DNA from: Pyrus communis
Lineage: Eukaryota; Streptophyta; Magnoliopsida; Rosales; Rosaceae
Direction of reading: 5' to 3'
DNA: 64,000 bases
Assembly (NCBI RefSeq): GCF_963583255.1
Contig: NC_084809.1
Coordinates: 11,079,997 to 11,143,996, forward strand
Shown one piece after another: positions 34,238-45,413 of this stretch; the stretch's first letter is position 1, and each line of letters begins with the position of its first letter. Below the pieces are notes generated by a model, which made no database searches, was not told where the DNA came from, and worked only from the letters and a program-made list of their open reading frames with translations. The translations under genes were made by a program, and so were the position numbers.

Positions 34238-35995
34238 GCATGAATATAATAGAAAAATTAGACTAAATTTAACAACAGCTCAAATTTTAATTAAATAAAA
34301 ATTTAAATAAAATTAAAAAAAATATAGAGAAGCTGGACTAAATCCCACAGTAGCTCAAAATTTTGAAACTAGATCAAAATACGCCATATATTTTAACCTT
34401 CCACACCTCTCAAATTCCCTAGGGGATAGGGGATTAAATCCCCCAAAACTCCTTCGCCCCATTCCAATACATTGGACTCTGAAGGAGCTTAGGCTAAAAT
34501 CAGCTAACATAGTCCCTAGGCCATTTGACACAAGGCTGACATCAACTACAATTACAAATTAAAAAAAAAAATCATAAAAATTAATTAAAAACACAAAAAT
34601 ATAAAATAATAATAATTTTTTCTATAAATATCTAACTATATTCTTCCACCTTACACCACATTTTAATATTTCCAAATACTTTCAACCAATCTTTTATTAT
34701 CATCCGAAATTAAAAATAAAATGGGCATTGTTATTGGCACTCCAAAATTCTCATTCTACAATGAACTAAAATTGAGGAACTATTGCCGCAATTTCTTAAA
34801 AAAAAAAAAATATTTATTTTATTTTATTTTATTTTTTTATATATATACAGAATGCTCAAATTCCTCCACAGTCCACGGTAGGTGTGACAACATCTGAGGT
34901 TCTTAAAGGCCAAATTTTAATTTGTCAATACTTCCTAACCACTAATATGAATTAGCAACCCAGCTTTCTGTGAAAGCATCATTTGTGCTCTCATTAGCAC
35001 ATTCTTAGGAGTCAAGATACACTCACACCTACTACATATAAGAGTTTCAACCCTAATCCTTCATTACCTCTAAATATCAAGTAACAAATAAAGAATACGC
35101 ATTCCATTTCTTTGTATCTACTTTTTATGCATATTATTATCCGTCGTTTACACTCTCTTATGAATAACTTTAAACAATTATTTAGGAATGTGACTAATAA
35201 GGGTTATCAATTCATATACAATGGCGTGCAAATTATTGACATAAATAAAAATTTTCAGTTTATTTAGAAATTATGTACACATAACTCAAGCAATTAGGAT
35301 AAGTTCATTTTGAAAATATATGGTAGGATAATCACACAAGTGATTAGCTACATCTTGTGATGTCAGGTCATAAAATAAATGATTATTTTCATGATTTATA
35401 ATTACCTAGTACATTTATTAATGTAGTTGAATGTGACTGAATATACTTGAAGATACCACAAGTTGAATGTGAGTAAATGTCATAAAATGAAATCATTTTT
35501 CAATCTTTACGAACGAATTAAATACTTCTTATGAAATTGTTTTATCCTATTAGCTTAATTAGTACAATGCCGAAATTATGCGTTCGATAAAAAATACGTG
35601 TCAATGACTAATACAAACGCATACGTACGTGAACAACGCATACACTCCCACAGGGCAGGCACAAAAAATACTTTCATTCATACAATGCAAATCACAAAGG
35701 AAAATAATACACCATTAATTATGATCATTTTTGTCATCTTCATAACCTGCAATTCATCATAAATCTCAATAGTTCATCTGCCTCTTTTGTTTCTTCTTTT
35801 TGTATTTTCTTGGTCGGCCAAAGAAAGCAGTCAATTCGTCTTCCCAAAAAAAAAAAGAAAAAGAAAAAGAAAGCAGTAAATTCAACCAACACAGAAGGGC
35901 ATTCTGGGCAACAAAAGTAGCGGTATCTGCAAATCTCCTACTTAACCAAGGACAAAATGGTAAAACCATCACTGTAGTTAGCCATTTCCCGCAAG
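34238..35995. other. Intergenic and distal promoter region of the ERF gene
   Basis: A half-copy of the 18836 MITE family lies at about 34728-34762. (TTTTA)n words occur at 34815-34840. From 35560 to 35995 the sequence is the immediate upstream region of the ERF gene; it contains ACGTACGTGAAC near 35624, but I cannot assign binding sites with confidence. Confidence 0.5.
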
Positions 35996-36000
35996 GAAAA

Positions 36001-36012
36001 ATATATATAAAA
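36001..36012 (+). promoter_or_regulatory. TATA box of the ERF-VII gene
   Basis: ATATATATAAAA lies about 180 bp before the start codon, with a CT run (36061-36073) in the likely 5' UTR, a common plant core-promoter layout. Transcription would start near 36035-36045. No ATG lies between there and 36190, so there is no upstream reading frame. Confidence 0.7.
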
Positions 36013-36189
36013 CCTTGAACCCCTCATTTCATTCAGCAGAAATAACGAAAGCTTTTCTATCTCTCTCTCTCTCGATTCTCTTCCAAAGCACTAAAATCAG
36101 TTGAATCAAACTTTTTTCCGTGAAAAATCCCAACTTTTTGATCTTTTCCGACACTCTTTTCAGCTGCAAGTCCACTGTGAAACAGCAAA

Positions 36190-38309
36190 ATGTGTGGAGG
36201 TGCTATTATTTCCGATTTCATAGCGCCGCCCCGCCGGCTCACCGCCGACTACCTCTGGCCCGATCTAAAAAAACCCAGTTCTGGGAAGCGGCTCTCGAAG
36301 CCTCTGAGGTCCGAAATCGTTGACTTGGACGACGACTTCGAGGCTGATTTCCAGGAGTTCAAGGACGAGTGCGATGTGGACGAGGACGATGAAATGGTTG
36401 ATTCCAGGCCCTCTGCTTTCTCTGCCGGAAAGCCCTCTTCTGCTCGTGGTAAAAATCTCCTATTTTCTTCCCTTTTGTTGTATTTTGTTTCTGTATATGC
36501 ATGTATTTGTTTTCATTTATTTATTTAAGGAGTGGATTTAAGTTAGAATGGTTATTTGTAAATTGTAATTGTTGCTTTATTTTATCTACTTGGAAATTTT
36601 GTGGCTTTAGATTGAACAGATATTCTGGGTGAGCTCTCTTTCTTAGATAAATTGTAAAGTTTTAATCTTGCTTATTAATTATATGTGTGCGCGATATTGA
36701 TTTGATTGTTGGGATGATCACTTTAGAAATAACTTGTCTTAGTTCTTGTGTGTTTTAATCTGAGGAATTTGCGATATTGATTTAATATTGTATGAGTTTC
36801 CTCTGTAAATTCTTAATTAATTTTGGAATCATCAATCTAGTTTTTCATTCTTCTTTAATTAATTTTTATTGAAAGTTTATAAAACTTTGATAGTTTTCTC
36901 TATGGTAATAATGGATTCATTGTAATTTATGAAAGACCAAGCTCAGATCCAGAGCGAAATGAAATTTCCAAGCAAGTTGAGAATATGAATTTATTGATCA
37001 ATGATAATAATTTTTTTTTTCTTCGACATAATTTTTGTGTTAACTTCTGCTTGTTTCTTAATATGTTCTTTAATTTGCTAACTATCTCGTGTGATGATCA
37101 TGCTTGTAACGACATGGAGATCAAAGTTTTTGGTTCCGTGTCTTTCGGATATTTTAGAGATCACATCTACGAGTTTCTGCTATTTGATAAATTATTATGC
37201 TATAAAACTTGATACTATGCAGCTCGTTGTAGACTATTGTGGTATTGAACTCAGCTTTATGTTTATGTTAATTTCCTGTTAGTTTTTCTCACCATATTTT
37301 AAAGGCTACTCATCATTTTTTAAAATCCAATTTACATGTAAACAGATTTGTGATGTTTTCTTGATGCATCTTTTTGCTTTGGCTTAATATTTTCTCTCTT
37401 TTCAATCTTGAAGGTTCTACCGCTGTGAAATCTGTGGAGTTCAATGGGCAAGCTGAGAAATCTGCAAAGAGAAAAAGGAAGAATCAGTACAGGGGAATTC
37501 GCCAGCGCCCATGGGGTAAGTGGGCTGCAGAGATCCGAGACCCAAGGAAAGGGGTTCGGGTTTGGCTTGGAACATTCAACACTGCAGAAGAAGCTGCAAG
37601 GGCGTATGATGCTGAGGCACGTAGAATTCGCGGGAAGAAAGCGAAGGTTAATTTCCCTGAAGAAACTCCTCGTGCTTCTGCAAAGCGTTCCATCAAGGAA
37701 AATCCTCAGAAATTGATAGCCAAGACAAACTTGAATGGCACTCAGTCAAATCTGAACCAGAACTTCAATTTTGTGAACGACTCAAGTGAGGACTACTACA
37801 ATGCTCTGAGTTTTCTGGATGAAAAGCCAACAATGAATAACTTTGGATGCATGTCCACCTTCCCTGCCAATGAAGATGTTGCACTGAAATCCTCCGTTCC
37901 ATTAGAAAATGCCCCTTTTTATTTCAGTTCCGATCAGGGAAGCAACTCCTTTGATTGTTCTGACTTTGGCTGGGGAGAACAAGGCTCGAAGACTCCAGAA
38001 ATCTCATCCGTTCTTTCATCTGTTATGGAAGAAACTGATAACTCACTGTTTCTGGAGGATTCTAACCCAACAAAGAAGATGAAGCCTAACTCAGAGGATC
38101 TGGTGCCTCCCGAGGATAATTCGGGAAAGACACTGTCTGATGAGCTCTCAGCTTTTGAGATGAAGTACTTTCAGACCCCATATCTTGATGGGAGCTGGGA
38201 TTCTTCAGTGGACGCGTTCCTCAACGGTGATGCAACTCAGGATGGTGGTAATCCAGTGGACCTTTGGAGCTTTGATGATCTGTCCGCAATTGTTGGGGAA
38301 GCTTTTTAA
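36190..38309 (+). CDS. RAP2-12: Group VII ethylene response factor (RAP2.2/RAP2.12 type)
   Basis: Nuclear AP2/ERF transcription factor that drives hypoxia genes. Two exons, 36190-36448 and 37414-38309, joined by a 965-bp GT-AG intron splitting Gly87; product 384 aa, close to the family length. The N-terminus [10 protein letters not shown] is the ERF-VII degron: Met removal exposes Cys2, which plant cysteine oxidases oxidise so that the Arg/N-degron pathway destroys the protein when oxygen is present (family knowledge). KRKRK at 105-109 is a likely nuclear signal. The AP2 domain spans about 111-168 ([30 protein letters not shown]). Acidic stretches lie at 45-70, and the C-terminus [17 protein letters not shown] is the activation motif of RAP2.2/2.12. 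Every key residue is present. Which of the Arabidopsis pair it matches is not decidable here. Confidence 0.96.
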
Positions 38310-38344
38310 GCGATGAACCTTTCCCCACCTTTCTAGTTTATGTA

Positions 38345-38350
38345 AATAAA
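38345..38350 (+). terminator. Possible poly(A) signal of the ERF gene
   Basis: AATAAA lies 36 bp after the stop codon. The transcript may extend further, through the tandem repeat below. Confidence 0.5.
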
Positions 38351-38456
38351 GCTACATGTTAGTGAGTTTTTCAGTCCTCTGTGAGCTTCTACATTGTTTC
38401 ATTATTGGTCTCGTGTTCGGTCCCATTTTATCCAGAAAGAGTTCTCGGTTTCTTGA

Positions 38457-38598
38457 ACTTGTTCTTGCGGGATGTGTTTCGGGTTGGAGTGCAACTGTGT
38501 AGGCTGTTGAACATGAATAAGGCTTGTACTTGTTCTTGCAGGATGTGTTTCGGGTTGGAGTGCAACTGTGTAGGCTGTTGAACATGAATAAGGCTTGT
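38457..38598. repeat. 71-bp tandem duplication downstream of the ERF gene
   Basis: ACTTGTTCTTGCGGGATGTG at 38457 recurs at 38528 (with GCAGG for GCGGG); the two 71-bp units differ at one position, so the duplication is very recent. It lies 150-290 bp after the stop codon, possibly in the 3' UTR. Confidence 0.95.
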
Positions 38599-38865
38599 AC
38601 GGGGAGTATTTTAAACCGTAGTTAATGTCGTATGGAGAGCTTACGGGTATTAGGTTTACTTTCACCTCCATAGAGCTTGAACTTCTGGTTTCTGAACTTT
38701 GATGTTTGTATTGATGAAATTGTGTGAGCAATGATGGAATACTGAAACCTCATAATTCTGTACTTGTTTAAATTTATTCAGGTCTTTCATTTTACAAGAG
38801 GCCGTCAGATTTTGCATTGCTCGCTAGCCTTGGTATTTGGTTCAATGTATTATTGACTTGGTGTT

Positions 38866-38867
<2 letters not shown>

Positions 38868-38909
<42 letters not shown>
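38868..38909. repeat. (GA)n microsatellite
   Basis: A 42-bp uninterrupted GA run. Confidence 0.97.
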
Positions 38910-38913
<4 letters not shown>

Positions 38914-41447
38914 TATGACATATCTGACCCTTGGAGGATGACGGAATTACCAGAAGGGCAGGCCATTTTTATTGATAATTACAGGTCGTGTTTTTCAAAG
39001 ATGCATGATGTATCTGGCGCAGATGACACTAGCCTATTGCAAGTGGCATGGAATTGGTTGTACCGTCCAGGTTTATGGTTTAACATATGCATCAGCCATG
39101 TGAAGGGTGTTGTCACTCTGCTGTGCATGTCTGCCACTTGTTTCTCTCTATCGTGATGGTTAAATTGACCGACACGTGGCGGTGCCTTTGGCACGTAGTT
39201 TGTAGTGTAGTCGGGTCTAACCGTTTCATTACTTCATTTTATTTGTCTTTCTCGTCACGTGAGCTATGTCACTCTTTCACTACTTTCCTTTCCGCTATTT
39301 CTCTCATCACGATAGTTTTTCACTATTTGATTACCTCCCTCTCTTTGTTGTAACTGATTCATTACCTTTCTCTCCTCCTTCTCGTCATGCGACCACTCAC
39401 ATGATTAGAGATATTGAGGAGATAATGAGACGGTTACACACAAGATTTTGCTCGGCTCTCCAGCCCCAAAATGTGCCTCTGACGCTGGACCCTCAGCCTG
39501 CCTCATGCATCAGCAGCAAAGAAATAGACAAATCCATAGGGTACCGGGGAAGGGAGGATCCTTATTGCATGGGCAGCTGTGATTGTTCTCGTTCTCTCAT
39601 TTGCTAAAGGACGTGGAAGCAAAAGCATGGCAGAACAGAAGCATCACTGCAGCACCTTGCTCCTGTGCTCACAAGGGCGACTTTAGCCATTACTCACATG
39701 TTTCTGTGCAGAAAAACTTACAACCAGGGCAAGGACCAATGGGGATTAGGTGGAGGGACCAATGGGGGCTGCTTGTGATTTGAATTTTCACCACAAATAT
39801 GTGGGTTTGAATTAGTGTTATTGTAATAAGGGATGTTTAGGGGGTTTTCTAATTGTTAGAATACAAGGGAAGGTGAACCTAACACACCTACCTCATTTGC
39901 CCTGTGAAGCTTTGATGATAAACTAAGTGCAATTCACCTAACCTTATGAGTGTTCCAGAACTATCACAATCTCATATCAAATAAACATTAATTGAAGAGA
40001 AAGATTGTCCCAATGTTCCATGCAGGAGATTCGACCTTATCAACGGGATACATTCTTATGTGAGTATCTTATTTTTCACGTAATCGGATTAACTACATAT
40101 TGATTTAATATCGCATTTACGAGAGATTTTATCCTATTCATTCCTATTTGAATGTCTCACTCATCACGGGACCAAGTTAATCTTCGTATACTGATAAGTG
40201 AGCTCACTAGTGAGACACTTAGCTAGGGATATATTCTAGTGATACTCAATATTTTCCCTACATTGAGATTTGGAGGATTTCAAAATTCTAACCTAACCCT
40301 AATTAGCGGGACTGGGAAGCTAAAAATGTTGAGACTATTAAAGATTGATGGGCTAAGGACAGAAAACAAAGGAAAAGCGATTATCTTTGAATCACGTAAC
40401 CAATGTTACCACTTACGCTTGAAGTGCGGGTCAAGCTAATGCTGAGTGTGGAATAAGGCATTGTTAGATTACATGTTTATCTCTCCATTTCCCATGGGGA
40501 GGGAAAAGGTGAAACGGATCATCACTATATAAGCAATCAATCAACTTAAGTAAGGGTAAGAAAACATAACCTCTTATTGACGGAAGCTATTCTGCAAACA
40601 CTAACTTGAGCGTTAGAGTGCCTTTCGCAAGTAAAACCCACCCTTCTCTTTTCCTTCTTTAAATTCACATTCGATAAGCTCATACATGACCTATAAGAAC
40701 CTTGTCGGTAACCTGTGAAAGCATTTCTTTTTGTAAGAAATCCTGCTCCAACATAGATGATGGTGGGGAGGAAAATGTTTGGAGCCATGGTATTTGACCA
40801 AAGAAGGGAGGCAAAAGAAAGACATCAAATTCCTCCTTCATGTACAAGTAGTACCATTTAACAATCCTAAAACAAACACATAATAGTGCAGTCAATTAGC
40901 CTAGGCTAACATGATGATCTTCCATGGATGTTTCACAAAAAATAAAAAATCGGACTATTTATGTTTCCGAAAACTGTGCCGTGCATATTCTCTCAAAAGA
41001 TCCTACTGTTTCTCCTCCCCGATGATATAACTGTCAAATTATTAGATAGACGGATCAAAAGCTCCCTCCCTATTATATTGATATTATCCTTAACTTATTA
41101 ATTACCACATGCACAGATTAATAGATGTTGAGTTTTATCATAAAAGATCTCGGTAATATTAAGGATGTAAACTCTCGTATATTAATTGTATATTATTATC
41201 ATATGACTAATATGAAATCGTATTCTCCAACAATGACATGGTTTCTTTACCTTTGTAAAATTTGGAATGATTTTTATGTGCACCAAATTGTGTTTTTTTT
41301 GTTCAATCATAAATTCGAATTTGAATCATCTTTTAATATTTGGAAGAGTAGTATCATTAGAATCATTCAGAACTAGTTTGAATACAAATTGCTTGCACAA
41401 ACAGGTAGGAATATTCCTATTGAGTTTGACATTAATTCGTTTACAAT
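38910..41447. other. Intergenic, no supported gene
   Basis: 38940-39800 is less AT-rich and has open frames in several phases (for example 39266-39607), but no domain, splice structure or homologous word that I recognise. It could be an exon of an unknown gene or an old insertion. 39800-41447 is AT-rich with nothing I can support. A TATATAAG word at 40526 has no gene after it. Confidence 0.4.
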
Positions 41448-41589
41448 GGTGCTATCTACATACCTATTTTTATCTCTGATAGACTTCTTTCAATTTTCAG
41501 CCATCGATTCTGAATGAATTACAGAAGATAATGGATAAAAATTAATAAGATCTGTAAAAAGTAAAAAGATGTGTGTGAATAACACTACC
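41448..41589. mobile_element. 142-bp MITE, relative of 62325-62473
   Basis: GGTGCTATCTACATACCTAT at the left and AAAAAGATGTGTGTGAATAA...CACTACC at the right match, in the same order and spacing, the ends of the element at 62325. No clear target-site duplication remains, so this copy is older. Confidence 0.68.
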
Positions 41590-43650
41590 TTGATTTACTG
41601 TATATGTTGTTGGAGCTTTACCTATGTGGGTTTGGTAAGCATTCACATGTCCCATCAAACTGCATCATCTCATTCTATGGTCTTTTCATCATTTGGTCCT
41701 TCTCAAACATAGAGATCACCTAACCTAATCAACTATTCTTTGAAACCAATCAAAGACCGAGATTGATGTTGTTTGATGGGTTTGTTCACCAATTAGGTAA
41801 TACGTACTCATTCTTCTGTGGCTGGCTTTTAGCAAAACTCACATGGCAAATTCACCTTTGTTTCTTGTCCCTTTGGAGACATTGATGCCTACTTTATGAA
41901 ATTTGAATATTTCTTATGGATGCACAATCTTCAAAAGAGTAATGTTCATTTGCAAACCTATGTTGTTAGATAAATAATCTTACAGCGGACAACTATAAAT
42001 TAAAATTCACGCATTACGACAAAAGAACATGGTTCAGCATGAAGATATTCAACTTTTTGTTTGGGTCAAGAAAATATTCAACAATTAATCATGCATATTT
42101 TACATTATTAGCTAATACCCAAATTGAATTTGGGGTGAAAATCTCAAAATCTCACTCCTCTCTGGTTATTTGCCTTTTGCCAAAACGCAAGGATGATTAG
42201 GTCCTCCTCCATCTGTGAAAACCCACATTTGTAATTAGATGCTATGATATTAGGGCGCATCTTTACATAAACAACCAAATGATAGTAGGTAGCTACCTAG
42301 CTTGCTTACTGATTATATACAACAAAGTGAATTAGGAAACCGAGATCAGGGTCACAATTTTAAATTAAGCAGACTTTTGACCAACTGTTTAGAGATACTT
42401 GGGGTCATGCATGTGGGAATTCTATATACGTGTAAAATGTATTTTTATTTATTTATTATGATTCTTTTTAACTCAAAAGTCAAATGTACCTGTGTGTGAT
42501 TTATTTAAATACATGCCCTAATTTTTATATTATATTTAATATAGCAGTTAAAATAAATACAATCGAAGACTTGATCTTAGAACAATCTGATCTACCAATC
42601 ACTCAGTTTTTTTTATTCCAAACTAAAAATTGAATCATAATTTATATATTAGGCCAATGATTTTTTTTTTTTTTTTTTGGGGTCAACAGTCAAATTTACA
42701 TATGTAGTGCGGATTTTTAGTTTCTTTTCTTCTTACCTCATAAAAATTAAGCAGTTTAATTACTTCATATTGATTATAGATGATGTTTTATTACAGTGAT
42801 AAAAATAATTATGTTCATATATTCTAGTGCAGATTTAATTATCACCCATGTCTCTTTTTTAACAATTAACAAGTTAAGCCTATTATTTGTTATAAAAATA
42901 AATAAATAAAACTCTAAGGCATTCATTCATTCATTCATGGCTTAATGATGACACGCAAGATTCTCATTACAGTTCATCTCAAAAAGGTAACAGGGGCACG
43001 TGTAAGTTTAACACATCCCGGCCCCTCATGCTAAAACTTACAGAAAATTTATGTCATGGTCAAGGATATATATGGTCATTTACCTAATGTCGCCTAACTT
43101 CTCTGAAACCATGCAAACCGCATATTATATATATGAGTTTACATGTGAAAGTTGGTTTAGTTCATAATGCTACATCTCACTTAGTAACATGAAATTTATA
43201 TAAAATTTAATTGTTGTAAAGATTTATTAAATTTCTATATGCAAGATCTAATTGTTAATTTTTTGAACTATTCAGTAATACATAATATGAAAGAAAAATT
43301 AGTAAAAGTTTGGTATATATTGTTCGCTAATTCTCTAACTTTGGTAAAGTTTTTTTGGACCATAATACAATTTGGTTGTACTTATATACTTGTCTCTTTG
43401 CAGTCTATCGACTCTATCCACATGTCTATATTTATGCGTCTCCATATATAAGCGAGAGGATTGTAGCAATCTAACACTAGCAATCACCCATGTTTGCTTA
43501 GAATCAAAGCTTGATTTTTTTTTTCTTTTGTTTTTTTTTTTCTGGGTAATGTTTCTAACATATTTTCCATAAAGAGCAACAGACTTCTAGAATCTGTATG
43601 GGACAAAATGTACAACTCAACACGTTCATACCCGCAATTTGATAAAATTA
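41590..43650. other. Intergenic, no gene seen
   Basis: AT-rich. A T run lies at 42661-42678, and short (CATT)n at 42920-42940. No coding frame shows recognisable content. Confidence 0.5.
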
Positions 43651-44213
43651 TAGCAGAATATTAGGGTTTGAATTGTTATATGTATTCTTCTTTCAAGGAG
43701 GCACTAATTGTACGAATTACATAGTTGACTAGGATTATAAAGGAATCCCCAACAACAAAGAAAGTATAATAAAAATTACAATAAGGAAATTCTTGACTCA
43801 CACCTACACTCCATCTTAAGTTGGTGTATAGATATGTTTTAAGCCAAATTTGTCAAGGTGAGTCATTAAAAACCTTTGTGGACACTGCATGTTAACACAT
43901 CTGCAAACGACATCTCTAATCTTACATATGAAAAATCGACAATCTTGATTTCCAACTTCTCCTTGATAAAATATCTATCCACTTCAATATTTTTGTACGG
44001 TCATGTTGAACTGAATTATTGGCAATCTCCCAAGCTGCTTTATTATCACAATAGAATTGCATTGGACCCTTTAGTTTATAATCAATTTCGGTGAGCAAAA
44101 TCTGAATTCACAAAAGCTCAAAATACCATGAGCCATCCCCTGAACTTAGCCTCTGCAGGAGACCGACATTATGCTTCTTACTACACCAAGTAACTTAGAT
44201 TCCACCAACAAAA

Positions 44214-44262
<49 letters not shown>

Positions 44263-44868
44263 ACTCAAACATCGAACACTAATCAATTATGTTACCAACC
44301 CAATCGGCATAAGTGTACCCTTTAATCTCCAAATGTCTATTCTTCAAGAAAATTAAACCTCTTCCAAGCGAAGATTTCAAGTAACTCAAAATCCTCATCA
44401 CAGCCACCATATGATCTTCACAACATATGCAATATCACAATGAGTAAGAGACAAATAAACCAACTGATCAACCAACCTTTGTTATCTCCCTTTATCCATT
44501 GGAATTTGTTCTGGATATATAACTAGATAATGATTCTGAAAATATGGGAGTTTTTGCAGACTTACACGCTAACATACTAATTTCGAAGAGCAAATCTAGC
44601 AAATACTTACGTTGGGACAAATAAAATTGTAGTAGAATTGAGACAGGCAAGAGGGTTTTTCGGGAATTGAGACAGGCAAAAACTTGTTCTAAGACTAAGA
44701 TGAAATCGTAGTAGAATATTAGGGTCTGGATTGGTGTATGTATTCTTCTCTCAATGAGGCAATATATATACAAACTACATAGTTCACTAGGGCTCCAAGG
44801 AAATCCCAATTAATAAGGAAATTACAATAAATGATTACAATCAAGGAAATACCTAACTCACGCCAACA
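43651..44868 (-). mobile_element. Minus-strand copia remnant with shortened LTR pair
   Basis: 43651-43808 and 44711-44868 are direct repeats (TAGAATATTAGGGT..., ACATAGTT, AAGGAAAT, ending CACCTACA and CGCCAACA) that look like LTR ends; CTCCATCTTAAG after the left one is a polypurine-tract complement. Between them the minus strand reads YLSQRKYLLDLLFE, then MRILSYLKSS-like, ADWVGN, KGPMQFYCDNKAAWEIANN, and VDRYFIKEKLEI: the RT end and RNase H of copia, with breaks. Everything from the primer site to mid-RT is deleted. A 45-bp A run sits inside the RNase H region. Confidence 0.82.
44217..44261. repeat. 45-bp poly(A) run inside copia RNase H
   Basis: A pure A run interrupts the minus-strand RNase H sequence between the GNxVT-type region and ADWVGN. 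On the minus strand it is poly(T). It may be slippage or an inserted A tail; its length could also be affected by assembly. Confidence 0.95.
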
Positions 44869-45321
44869 CAATCCAACAAGAAAATAATCCATAACTCTTT
44901 TTTTATTTGGGCATTGCTGGCTGAAAATTTTAAATCGCATAGAAAATATAAGGAAAATATTAGGGAGACTATCTTTTCAATTTTTTTTTTTTTTTTTTAA
45001 ACCATATGATGTAGCAATAAAGTAAGACTTCATAATTAATTTTTTTTTTTTTTAAAAAAGAAGGTCAACCATTAACAACCACGTCATGTGATTTACAAAA
45101 TGTAGTTTAAAAATATGGTTTATCTAGCATTACCCAATATCTAAAAAAAAAACAAAACAATATCTGTTAAAAGTTCAACGCCTAGAATTAGTTCTGAGCC
45201 ACGTTTTTCTTTAGTCTTTGGACAAATATTTTCAATTTCTCAAATTTATTTTGACTTCTGCAACTCGTGTCGGCGAGAAGTCTTTTCTTATTCATCACCC
45301 AGATGTATTAATTCCCATGAT
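44869..45321. other. Upstream region of the first GDSL gene
   Basis: T runs lie at 44980-44998 and 45040-45052. AGGTCAACC at 45062 contains a TTGAC core on the minus strand (W-box-like), and TTTTGAC occurs at 45249. These are candidate WRKY sites only. Confidence 0.4.
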
Positions 45322-45330
45322 TTATATATA
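45322..45330 (+). promoter_or_regulatory. TATA box of GDSL gene 1
   Basis: TTATATATA lies 84 bp before the ATG at 45414, which is the first ATG downstream. Confidence 0.65.
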
Positions 45331-45413
45331 GTCATCTAATTTCAAACTAAATAGAAACAAAGTTTCTATATTTGTTTGACATTGATATAACTTCAAGAAC
45401 GGAATTATCGGCC

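Noticed and set aside
36120..36323. Possible upstream reading frame before the ERF start
   Set aside because: It begins with GTG, not ATG; there is no ATG in the 5' leader.
37484..37696. Minus-strand and alternate-phase frames across the AP2 domain
   Set aside because: Shadows of the ERF exon; the + strand AP2 frame is the real one.
40526..40533. TATATAAG as a promoter
   Set aside because: No coding sequence or transcript structure follows it.
45372..45413. N-terminal extension of GDSL gene 1
   Set aside because: The upstream extension begins with TTG; the first ATG after the TATA box is 45414, and it directly precedes a good signal peptide.
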